37,573 bases of DNA from JABJMC01 sp964459205 (GTDB lineage Bacteria; Patescibacteriota; Gracilibacteria; UBA1369; UBA12473). Location: the NCBI GenBank assembly GCA_964459205.1, contig CAYWKJ010000009.1, positions 1-37,573 on the forward strand, in the 5' to 3' direction. The notes under the pieces are model-generated. The model saw nothing but the letters and a program-made list of their open reading frames with translations, had not been told where the DNA came from and did not search any database. Of this stretch, positions 30,578 through 37,573 are shown piece by piece (within the stretch, counting starts at the first letter, position 1; every line of letters starts with the position of its first letter). The position numbers were made by a program, and so were the translations under genes.

Positions 30578-31720
30578 ATGATTTCCCTTGATTTTCGAAA
30601 CTCTCAAGCTGATTTGGAGTCGGTTGCGGACCGTATCCCATTGTATTTAAAACAAATTCAGAATCGCAATCAGGGATTTTACTCTGTGGTTGATGATATA
30701 GAGGCAGTGGAGGCGATCGAAAAATTTGCTAAAAAAGCTGATTTTGAAGATGTGGTGATTTTAGGAATTGGCGGATCAGCGCTGGGAGCTTTTTGTTTAA
30801 ATCAAACATTGGGATCAAATGGACCCAATATTTGGGTTTTAGATAATGTTGATCCAGCTTTTATTGCGAATGTGGAATCTAAAATTAATCTGGAGAAAAC
30901 CCTATTTTTAGTAATTTCCAAATCTGGTAAAACAATTGAGACGCGAGCACAGTATTCATATTTTAAGAATCGCATCGAAGAGGCCGGGCTTAAAAAAGAG
31001 GATTATTTTGTGTTTATTGCTGGGAAAGATAGTGGCTTGGATCCGCAATTTGTAATTCCGGACAATGTTGGCGGCCGCTTTTCGGTTTTGACTCCAGTTG
31101 GGTTATTACCAGCCGCGCTTATGGGACTTGATATTCGAGAACTTTTAAAAGGTGCGCAAACTATGCGTGATGCATTTTTATCAGAAGATTTTGAGATTAA
31201 TTTACCGTTTCAATTGGCGGCCGCGCAGTTTTTGATAGATAAGCCAAACGTAGTAATGATGCCCTACTGTCAAAGGCTCACTGCTTTTGCGGAGTGGTGG
31301 CGACAGCTACTGGCGGAGAGTATTGGCAAAGAAGGAAAAGGTCTAACACCAATCCAAGCGCTAGGCGTAACAGATCAACATTCCCAAAATCAACTTTATA
31401 ATGATGGGCCAAATGATAAGTTCTTGATGATGATTAAGGTGGAAGATTTAGGAATTGATTTACCGACTTATTTGGATGATTTGAGTTTTACTAGCTTGTT
31501 GCATACGGAAATGGAGGGCACAGTGCAGTCGCTTACGGAGAATGGCCGACCGAATATGACTATTACTGCTTCGCGCCTCGACGAAGAAACCTTAGGCGCG
31601 CTCTTTATGTTGTTCGAGGCGGCGACTGCGTTCCTCGGTGAATTTTATGAAATTAACGCTTTCGACCAACCTGGTGTCGAGCTTTCTAAACAAATCACTC
31701 TTAAACTTCTTTCTTCATGA
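30578..31720 (+). CDS. pgi: glucose-6-phosphate isomerase, short form
   Basis: The protein has 380 residues, shorter than the usual 450-550 because loops and the terminal extensions are missing, as in other reduced bacteria. It interconverts glucose-6-P and fructose-6-P. Both SIS domains are present: I-L-G-I-G-G-S-A-L-G near 62-71 and V-I-S-K-S-G-K-T-I-E-T for phosphate binding, then D-N-V-G-G-R-F-S-V-L-T-P-V-G (family signature), D-Q-H-S-Q-N-Q-L-Y with the catalytic-site His, and Q-P-G-V-E-L-S-K with the catalytic Lys. The gene is coupled to transketolase through an ATGA overlap. Confidence 0.96.
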   Translation: MISLDFRNSQADLESVADRIPLYLKQIQNRNQGFYSVVDDIEAVEAIEKFAKKADFEDVVILGIGGSALGAFCLNQTLGSNGPNIWVLDNVDPAFIANVESKINLEKTLFLVISKSGKTIETRAQYSYFKNRIEEAGLKKEDYFVFIAGKDSGLDPQFVIPDNVGGRFSVLTPVGLLPAALMGLDIRELLKGAQTMRDAFLSEDFEINLPFQLAAAQFLIDKPNVVMMPYCQRLTAFAEWWRQLLAESIGKEGKGLTPIQALGVTDQHSQNQLYNDGPNDKFLMMIKVEDLGIDLPTYLDDLSFTSLLHTEMEGTVQSLTENGRPNMTITASRLDEETLGALFMLFEAATAFLGEFYEINAFDQPGVELSKQITLKLLSS

Positions 31721-33636
31721 CTATCCCTGAATTCGGGCAAAAGCTAACTAATAATCAGCTTGAATTTTTTGGTGCTTTTTCTAAATCTTGTCGCAAAAGC
31801 ATTCTAGAAATGACCCAAAATGCTGCCTCTGGTCACCCCGGCGGATCTCTTTCTTCGCTGGATTATTTAGCCTTGCTTTATGCCTTTGTGATTAGCCAAA
31901 ACGGAGATCCTGTTATTGTTTCGCACGGACATATTTCGCCGGCGGTTTACAGTGTGCTGGCTGAACTCGGATATATCGATAAAGAGGATGTTGTGACAAA
32001 TTTCCGGAAAGTTGGAACTATTTGGGAAGGCCATATTACGCGCCATGTCCCGGGCGTATTACTTGGCACTGGCCCATTGGGGGTTGGGGTGTCAGCGGCC
32101 AATGGTTTTGCGATTGCCGAAAAACTGCAAAATTCTGGACGGAAAGTTTATGCATTAATGGGTGATGGCGAGACACAAGAGGGCCAGGTGCATGAAATGA
32201 TCCATTTTGCGCGGCACCATGCCTTGGATAATTTTGTTTTATTTGTGGATTACAACAAAGTGCAGCTTACGGCCAGCATTGAGGAAACTCTAAAAATTGA
32301 TATTAAAAAAATATTTGAAGCTGGTCACTGGCACGTAATTGAGGCAGACGGTCATGACCCCGAATCAATGTGGAAAGCACTTTCCGAAGCACAAGATGTA
32401 ACCTGGAAACCAGTGGTTATTTTGGGAGATACTATTATGGGCAAGGGTGTAAAAATGATGGAAAAAGATGGTGAAGCACATATCCCAACTTGGCATGGAA
32501 AAGCGCCAAAAGCAGAAGATAGTGTTGAGTCGCTTGAGGCTCTAACTCTTACTTCTGAGGAGGCTGATTTGATTAAATCTTTTAAAGAAAGTATTAAATG
32601 GCGTCCAGAAAAAACTATTTTTACCGAAGATTTATCAGAAATAGCGTTGAATACTGATGAGCCAATTATTTATGAGCCAGGCACAATTAGTGACTGTCGT
32701 GGAGCCTATGGTAAGGCGCTTTTAAGCCTTGCTCAGCACAACCCAAGCGTTTTAGCCCTAACCGCTGACTTAGGTAGCTCGGTAATGACCAAATTTGTTA
32801 AGCAAGAACTTCCGCGGCAACATTTTGAATGTGGCATCGCGGAACAACACATGGTGTCTGTGTCGGGTGGTTTGAGTCTTAATGGGTTTATCCCCTTTTG
32901 CTCAACTTTTGCTGCTTTTATGGGCAGTCGCTCCAAAGACCAAGCTCGCGTTAATGACATTAATCGAGCCAATGTAAAAATGGTGGCTACCCACTGCGGT
33001 CTTTCCGTGGGCGAAGATGGACCTACTCACCAGGCAATTGATGATGCTGGTTCTTTCCTTGGGATGTTCCACACTATGCCGGTGGAACCCTGTGATGCTA
33101 ATCAAACGGATCGGATAATTCGCTATGTGGCCTCGCACTATGGAAACTTTTATGTACGAATGGGGCGTCACAAAATGCCAGTTATTTTAAAAGAAGATGG
33201 CACTGTTTTCTATGATGCTGATTACAAATACGAATACGGTCGCTGTGATACTATTCGCGAAGGCTCTGACTTAACTATTGTGGCCATTGGCTCTATGGTA
33301 AACGAAGCCCTTCGTGCGCGAGAAATATTAGCAGAACTGCGCCCAAATATTTCAGTCGAAATCGTGGCCGCTACCTCGATCAAACAATTCGATAAAACGT
33401 TATTTGATTCTATCGAAAAAACTGGGAAAGTTATTACTGTTGAAGACCACAATACCTTCTCAGGCTTAGGTGGCCAAGTAGCCCGCTCCTTAAAAGAACA
33501 TGGGATTGGGGTCACTGAATTTAAGATGCTTGGCGTGGAGGAATATCAATTATCCGGAAAACACAGCGAACTTTATGAATTAGCGGGAATTTCAGCTGAA
33601 AAGATTGCCGAGGCCTGCGTTGATTTAATGGATTAA
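31717..33636 (+). CDS. tkt: transketolase (full-length, ThDP-dependent)
   Basis: The protein has 639 residues. It moves two-carbon ketol units between sugar phosphates in the non-oxidative pentose phosphate pathway, linking with Pgi encoded just upstream. Visible: S-G-H-P-G-G near the N-terminus, the ThDP/Mg motif G-D-G-E-T-Q-E-G-Q ... D-Y-N-K, and in the second half F-E-C-G-I-A-E-Q-H-M with the catalytic Glu, G-S-R-S-K-D-Q-A-R, and T-H-C-G-L-S-V-G-E-D-G-P-T-H-Q. Pyr and PP domains are in one chain, not split as in some archaea. AAAC lies 10 nt before its ATG, within pgi. Confidence 0.97.
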   Translation: MTIPEFGQKLTNNQLEFFGAFSKSCRKSILEMTQNAASGHPGGSLSSLDYLALLYAFVISQNGDPVIVSHGHISPAVYSVLAELGYIDKEDVVTNFRKVGTIWEGHITRHVPGVLLGTGPLGVGVSAANGFAIAEKLQNSGRKVYALMGDGETQEGQVHEMIHFARHHALDNFVLFVDYNKVQLTASIEETLKIDIKKIFEAGHWHVIEADGHDPESMWKALSEAQDVTWKPVVILGDTIMGKGVKMMEKDGEAHIPTWHGKAPKAEDSVESLEALTLTSEEADLIKSFKESIKWRPEKTIFTEDLSEIALNTDEPIIYEPGTISDCRGAYGKALLSLAQHNPSVLALTADLGSSVMTKFVKQELPRQHFECGIAEQHMVSVSGGLSLNGFIPFCSTFAAFMGSRSKDQARVNDINRANVKMVATHCGLSVGEDGPTHQAIDDAGSFLGMFHTMPVEPCDANQTDRIIRYVASHYGNFYVRMGRHKMPVILKEDGTVFYDADYKYEYGRCDTIREGSDLTIVAIGSMVNEALRAREILAELRPNISVEIVAATSIKQFDKTLFDSIEKTGKVITVEDHNTFSGLGGQVARSLKEHGIGVTEFKMLGVEEYQLSGKHSELYELAGISAEKIAEACVDLMD

Positions 33637-34601
33637 TTTTTCTTTAGGCTTTTTTTGAATTTTTTATCAAGCTCTAACCGCTCTGCTAGTTTTTTCTTAA
33701 AAAACTTTTCAATTTTCTTGGGCGTAAACATCCCCTGCTCAGTTACAATTTTTTTCATAAGTTTGACGGGCACACGATCGTGCGAAAACTTAATCCTCTC
33801 AAAATCAATTGGCTTGCAATAATGTCGACGAGTATGAGTTTGCGAATAAACCCCAACTTTTTTCTTAGCCTTCCACATTGAAAACTTAGAAGTGGCCATA
33901 AATAAATAAACTGGTTTTTTCATAAGATGAAACTGTGAAACAAGACCATTAGTTCCCGGGTCCATCACAAAATTCATTGTGCTTTTTAAAGTTAAGCCGC
34001 TTAAAAAAACCATATCAATGTGATCCTCAACATGGGCAATCATATAAGCCGGCACCACCCGGAAGGGAATCCTTTTTTTATGAAGGGCTTCGATAATAGG
34101 ACCGGTTTTATCAGGGTCCTGCTCAGCCACGATTACGCGGAAGTGTTTACCAGCACGCTTGAGCGCATTTAATACCCGGTGAATAGTCCGACTGTTATCG
34201 TGGATAAGAATCTCCTTGCCTTCAACATTAATTTCAAGAGCATGCTTAACAATCTCAGCTTCCTCATTGCGTTCGGCTCTAATCAAATCCCTTAACTTCT
34301 TTAAGAACTTTCTTTTTTTAAGTGGAAAATTTTCAGCCAAGTGATGCATTTCTTCGTCGTGAGCCAGTCGTAAAATTTCATAAAAACTATCAATAATAAT
34401 TGCGAATCTAGGCTCGGTATTGCTAATAAAATCAGTTAGTTCGATTAAGGCCTCATAAAAACTATGATGGTTCTGCCCTTTTAATCCACGTACGGCGTCA
34501 GCAAAACTTTCAAGTACCAGCAAACTTAGATTAGTGGTTCCAATATCCACCTCTATTTCGCGGAAAAGCTCGGAAAGTCGATCTTGATAACTTGCAGACA
34601 T
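33633..34601 (-). CDS. eIF2B alpha/beta/delta-like (IF-2B superfamily) protein without isomerase catalytic residues
   Basis: The protein has 322 residues. A helical N-terminal half (about 1-115) precedes a Rossmann-like half with I-L-I-H-D-N-S-R-T (131-139), F-R-V-I-V-A-E-Q-D-P-D, I-D-M-V-F-L-S-G, and K-P-V-Y-L-F-M-A-T-S-K-F, the order of the IF-2B family (PF01008), which includes eIF2B subunits, MtnA and ribose-1,5-bisphosphate isomerase. The catalytic Cys of the isomerases is Asp135 here, and the catalytic Asp of the G-A-D motif is replaced by S201-G202-L203, so an isomerase role is unlikely. The C-terminus is strongly basic (K-K-F-K-K-S-L-K-K-N), fitting RNA binding. The function is unknown. 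It overlaps transketolase tail to tail. Confidence 0.75.
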   Translation of the reverse strand: MSASYQDRLSELFREIEVDIGTTNLSLLVLESFADAVRGLKGQNHHSFYEALIELTDFISNTEPRFAIIIDSFYEILRLAHDEEMHHLAENFPLKKRKFLKKLRDLIRAERNEEAEIVKHALEINVEGKEILIHDNSRTIHRVLNALKRAGKHFRVIVAEQDPDKTGPIIEALHKKRIPFRVVPAYMIAHVEDHIDMVFLSGLTLKSTMNFVMDPGTNGLVSQFHLMKKPVYLFMATSKFSMWKAKKKVGVYSQTHTRRHYCKPIDFERIKFSHDRVPVKLMKKIVTEQGMFTPKKIEKFFKKKLAERLELDKKFKKSLKKN

Positions 34602-34611
34602 TTACAAAAAA

Positions 34612-35922
34612 TTAAAGAATGACGCGAAGAGCTAAGTAACAGGAGGAAACTACTAAACTAATGAGGGTCAGAGGCAGTCCATATTTCATGAATTGGAGGA
34701 AAGAAATATTAACGCCTTCCTTTTTAGCCAAGTCAGCGCCAATAACATTAGCCGAGGCTCCAACTAAGGTCCCATTCCCTCCCAAACAAGCACCGAGCGA
34801 CAAAGCCCACCATAACAAATTGGGGTCAACATCGCCGGTTAAACCAGCCTGAATATTAAAAATAACTGGGACCATCAAAGTCATGAAAGGAATGTTATTA
34901 ATAAGCATGGAGGTTGCTCCGGAAATCCACAAAATTGCTAGCAAAAGCACGATGTAACTCTCCCCACTCAGCATTAGAATTTTCCCACTTAAAATATTCA
35001 AAAATCCAACTTGTTCTACGGCCCCAACCATTACAAATAATCCCGCAAAAAAGAGCAGAGTGGACCATTCGACTGATTTTAAAGAATGTTCTAAATCAGC
35101 CTCTTCGGCGGCAACAAGGAGGAGTAAAACTGCGCCAGCCAAGGCAATTAATCCAACCGAAAGATTTAGATAAGATTGAAATAAAAATCCAAGGGCTGTT
35201 AAGGCTAAAATCACCACACTTTTCCTCATAAAATCTTTATTTAAATAAAGATTATTAAAACGATACTTGATTTGTTTGAGGAGCAATTGGCTTACAAAAA
35301 GCTTTTTAAGATCCCGGGTAATTGGCTTTAAATGATGTTTCCAGTGCGTGGCTACAAAAACAGCGGTAATCAGAACAATCGACCCCAATACCGGAATCCA
35401 TAGATTAACAATAAACTGATTAAACGAAAGGCCAGTAGCACCACCAATAATAATATTCGGTGGATCACCAATTAAAGTCATGGCCCCACCTATATTGGAA
35501 AAGATAATTTCACCAATAATGTAGGGTTTAGGATCGCGACCCATCCCCTTAAGCAAGGCAATGGTAACTGGCACTACCAAAACAATGGTCGTCACATTAT
35601 CCAAAAAAGCAGACATAAACGCTGTCACTCCACAAAAAAGCAAAAATAACAGGAGTGGATTACCTTTAGATCGTTGTGCTAACCGTACTGTTAAAAAAGA
35701 AAAAACTCCCGACTCGCGCGAGACTTCTACTAAAAGCATCATGGCCATCAGTAGTACAATCGTTTCGAATTCAATGTAAGCAATGGCCATCTCAAAATCT
35801 AACACTCCAATCACCACCATTAAAACTGCGCCAATCATAGCGAGCACCGCTTTATCAAAAACTTCAAAAACAATTAAAAGAAAGACGGCCAGAAAGATGA
35901 AAATGGTAACCCAAGGGAGCAT
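34612..35922 (-). CDS. ArsB/NhaD-type permease (CitMHS/IT superfamily)
   Basis: The protein has 436 residues and about 11-12 membrane helices. The family motif S-A-F-L-D-N-V-T-T-I-V-L-V-V-P near 108-122 and its inverted second-half copy S-M-L-I-N-N-I-P-F-M-T-L-M-V-P are diagnostic, together with G-D-P-P-N-I-I-I-G and G-A-S-A-N-V-I. Substrate could be arsenite, Na+/H+ or organic anions; nothing in the neighbourhood (no ArsR or ArsC) argues for arsenite. It starts 29 nt after the beta-CASP RNase and ends 10 nt before the eIF2B-like gene, so the three form an operon. Confidence 0.9.
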   Translation of the reverse strand: MLPWVTIFIFLAVFLLIVFEVFDKAVLAMIGAVLMVVIGVLDFEMAIAYIEFETIVLLMAMMLLVEVSRESGVFSFLTVRLAQRSKGNPLLLFLLFCGVTAFMSAFLDNVTTIVLVVPVTIALLKGMGRDPKPYIIGEIIFSNIGGAMTLIGDPPNIIIGGATGLSFNQFIVNLWIPVLGSIVLITAVFVATHWKHHLKPITRDLKKLFVSQLLLKQIKYRFNNLYLNKDFMRKSVVILALTALGFLFQSYLNLSVGLIALAGAVLLLLVAAEEADLEHSLKSVEWSTLLFFAGLFVMVGAVEQVGFLNILSGKILMLSGESYIVLLLAILWISGATSMLINNIPFMTLMVPVIFNIQAGLTGDVDPNLLWWALSLGACLGGNGTLVGASANVIGADLAKKEGVNISFLQFMKYGLPLTLISLVVSSCYLALRVIL

Positions 35923-35951
35923 GGATTTATACTATGCCTGCACCCAGAAGA

Positions 35952-37352
35952 TTACAAGTCAAAGCTGTCTCCAGGGAAAGGATATTCAATGTTCTTAAGC
36001 CCATTTTCTTCGAGAGCATCGCGCAGAGCATTAGCTTGTTCTTCTTCGCCATGAACTAAGAAAGTTTGCTTTAGGTTCTTTACTTTTAAAATGTAGTCAA
36101 GAAGATCACTACGATCCGCGTGAGCAGAAAAAGCATCAACTACATTAATTTCAGCGCGTACCTGATGTGGCTCACCAAAAATATTAACTTCTTTTTGCTT
36201 TTCAACTAATTTGCGACCAAGAGTATGTTGAGCCATGTACCCAACGATAAGTACTCCGTTTTTAGGATCTTCAATATTGTTTTTTAAGTGATGCAAAATT
36301 CGTCCGTGCTCACACATCCCGGAAGCAGAAATAATAATCATAGGAACACGACTATCGTTTAAAGCCTTTGATTCCTCAACATTACGGGTGTAATGAAGTC
36401 GGCCAAAACCAAATGGATTATCCTGATTTCTGAGAAATTCATTGCGAGCTTCTTCATCAAAATCCATAACATGACCTCTAAATACCTCTGTTACATTCCC
36501 AGAAAGTGGGCTATCTACAATAATTGGTAAATCATGAGGAATTTCACCTTGGTCAAATAAATGATGAAGTGTGTAAACAATTTCTTGAGTTCTTCCAAGT
36601 GAAAAGGCCGGGATAATAAGTTTTCCGCCGCGCTGAATTGTGTTTGTTACAATATCAGCCATTTTATCAGCAATGTCAGTAATTGCTTCGTGATAGCGAT
36701 TACCATAAGTACACTCGGTGATTAAGTAATCAGCCTTCTCAACCTGGTGAGGATCGCGCAAAATTGGTAGATTTTTGCGGCCCAAATCTCCGGTGAAGAG
36801 CAATGTTTTATGTTTTCCATCCTCTTCATCATCAATTTCCAAAAACACAACAGCTGACCCCAGAATATGGCCGGCTTCAAAAAGAGTGACCTTAATCCCT
36901 GGGAAAATTTGCTGTGCTCTTTTGTAAGGTACGCCATGGAACAGATGTAGAGCATCAATTACGTCTTCTTGAGTATAGTCAGGCTCTACCATAGGCTCGC
37001 CTTTTTTGCGTTTTTTCTTGTTGATATAGGCGGCTTCACGCTCTTGAATGTAAGCAGAGTCGAGCAACATATAATTACAGAAATCCTTAGTCGCAAAAGT
37101 GGTGTAAATCGGTCCGTCATAACCGTCTTTTACAAGTCTGGGGATATTCCCGCTATGATCGATATGAGCGTGCGATAAGATTAGCGCATCAATTGATGTT
37201 GGTTCAAAAGGAAAGGTTGCGTTGCGCTCTCTAGATTCTTTACGTTTACCTTGAAACATACCGCAATCAAGCAAAATACGTTTTCCATTTACTTCAAGGA
37301 GATGCTTGGATCCGGTAACACCATGAGCAGCTCCGTGGAAAGTTACTTTCAT
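35952..37352 (-). CDS. metallo-beta-lactamase/beta-CASP ribonuclease (CPSF73-like)
   Basis: The protein has 466 residues. The zinc site is complete: H61-A-H63-I-D65-H66, A-G-H-I-L-G-S-A (motif 3) and F-T-G-D-L-G (motif 4). The beta-CASP domain follows with E-C-T-Y-G-N-R (motif A), I-I-S-A-S-G-M-C-E-H-G-R (motif B) and the final F-L-V-H-G-E-E-E-Q motif C. Such proteins are Zn-dependent RNA endo/5'-exonucleases; there is no KH domain or RNase J C-terminal domain, so it is of the shorter YsaH/TTHA0252 kind. Extended -10 promoter upstream; AAAC lies 11 nt before the ATG. Confidence 0.95.
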   Translation of the reverse strand: MKVTFHGAAHGVTGSKHLLEVNGKRILLDCGMFQGKRKESRERNATFPFEPTSIDALILSHAHIDHSGNIPRLVKDGYDGPIYTTFATKDFCNYMLLDSAYIQEREAAYINKKKRKKGEPMVEPDYTQEDVIDALHLFHGVPYKRAQQIFPGIKVTLFEAGHILGSAVVFLEIDDEEDGKHKTLLFTGDLGRKNLPILRDPHQVEKADYLITECTYGNRYHEAITDIADKMADIVTNTIQRGGKLIIPAFSLGRTQEIVYTLHHLFDQGEIPHDLPIIVDSPLSGNVTEVFRGHVMDFDEEARNEFLRNQDNPFGFGRLHYTRNVEESKALNDSRVPMIIISASGMCEHGRILHHLKNNIEDPKNGVLIVGYMAQHTLGRKLVEKQKEVNIFGEPHQVRAEINVVDAFSAHADRSDLLDYILKVKNLKQTFLVHGEEEQANALRDALEENGLKNIEYPFPGDSFDL

Positions 37353-37397
37353 ATGTAAGGGAGGTTTTAAATCAATTTTCTTCTTATCAGTTCATTT

Positions 37398-37426
37398 ATT
37401 ATACCATTTTTCAGGTGGTTTTTCAA
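37398..37426 (-). promoter_or_regulatory. promoter of the beta-CASP RNase operon
   Basis: On the minus strand TTGAAA (37426-37421), a 17-nt spacer ending in an extended TGG, and TATAAT (37403-37398) predict a start near 37391 and a leader of about 39 nt. The leader includes AACCTCCC, the opposite of an SD sequence. Confidence 0.8.
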
Positions 37427-37432
37427 TGGCGG

Positions 37433-37573
37433 TTATGTCTCTCTTTTAATTACTTGTGAATCAATAATATCAAAAATTAATTGCTCTGCTTGGACAGTAT
37501 TTGGAGTTTCATCCGGACTTTTTTTCAAAGAAAGAGTCACCCCTAGCCCCTCCTGGACATTTTGCTGAAAATA
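37433..37573 (-). CDS. C-terminal fragment of an unidentified gene, cut by the window edge
   Basis: The frame is open from the last base of the window to a TAA at 37435-37433 and codes for at least 46 residues. Composition is ordinary for a soluble protein (V-Q-E-G-L-G-V-T-L-S-L near the start; Q-A-E-Q-L-I-F-D-I-I-D-S-Q near the end). The other two minus-strand frames stop early. I do not recognise the family. Its stop lies about 80 nt upstream of the RNase start, on the same strand. Confidence 0.6.
   Translation of the reverse strand, partial: YFQQNVQEGLGVTLSLKKSPDETPNTVQAEQLIFDIIDSQVIKRET

Noticed and set aside
33633..34601. Ribose-1,5-bisphosphate isomerase of the AMP-RuBisCO pathway known in CPR
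   Set aside because: Catalytic Cys and Asp are both missing, and no RuBisCO or AMP phosphorylase gene is in the window.
34612..35922. Arsenite resistance operon (arsB)
   Set aside because: The permease family is broad, and no ArsR, ArsA, ArsC or As-related neighbour is present.
1..37573. UGA recoded to glycine, as in Gracilibacteria/Absconditabacteria
   Set aside because: Intact genes end at TGA (for example 1073-1075 and 31718-31720), and long genes contain no in-frame TGA.
1..37573. tRNA or rRNA genes, insertion sequences, integrase or attachment sites
   Set aside because: I saw no cloverleaf-like segments, transposase motifs or flanking direct repeats; this is a by-eye reading and short RNAs could be missed.

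Overview
The window looks like a compact, roughly 40% GC bacterial chromosome segment, most likely from a Patescibacteria/CPR-type lineage, perhaps near Peregrinibacteria (class-level placement is a guess). Reasons: a 560-residue Cys-rich zinc-ribbon family I associate with such genomes, a PilM-PilN fusion, a short 380-residue glucose-6-phosphate isomerase, tightly overlapping genes, and almost no Shine-Dalgarno sequences. TGA is used as a normal stop (for example at 1073-1075), so the UGA-glycine code of Gracilibacteria/Absconditabacteria is not in use.

Layout. 1-1100: a membrane protein that may begin outside the window and a small exported protein, closed by a strong terminator. 1073-5932: a redox/metal island. 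A UPF0718/ArsP-type permease and a PerR/Fur-type regulator are divergent over a 15-bp Fur-like box; peroxiredoxin and two-iron superoxide reductase follow the regulator, and two related lipid- or membrane-anchored propeller-like proteins flank the set. 5929-10438: a ZIP transporter, an RNA m5C methyltransferase, the Cys-rich protein and a SAM methyltransferase. 10439-10819: a 380-bp divergent intergenic region with two good promoters and a large unexplained folded element between them. 10820-14341: a 1173-residue surface protein with eight CARDB repeats, a 14-unit DDGSG tract and a C-terminal SLH domain. 14406-16888: a glycosyltransferase plus subtilase pair. 16940-20903: an operon ilvD-lgt-ZIP-DnaQ-like exonuclease in which the ZIP gene is frameshifted. 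21000-21419: an unknown gene. 21481-30446: a type IV pilus operon (pilB in two frames, pilC, four minor pseudopilins, pilMN fusion, pilO, a small membrane protein, major pilin) with a strong promoter and a terminator. 30578-33636: pgi and transketolase, translationally coupled. 33633-37352: a beta-CASP RNase, an ArsB/NhaD-type permease and an eIF2B-like protein. 37433-37573: the C-terminus of an unlisted gene running off the right edge.

The most interesting observations are these. (1) About half of all start codons (17 of 34 that I inspected) carry TAAC or AAAC 8-13 nt upstream, while none has a strong GGAGG, which suggests a non-canonical initiation signal. (2) Two genes (zupT-like and pilB) are each broken by one extra base in a homopolymer. 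(3) There is a folded 130-nt element of no class I recognise at 10508-10636. (4) A type IV pseudopilin is fused to an LVIVD-type propeller and is a candidate pilus-tip adhesin.
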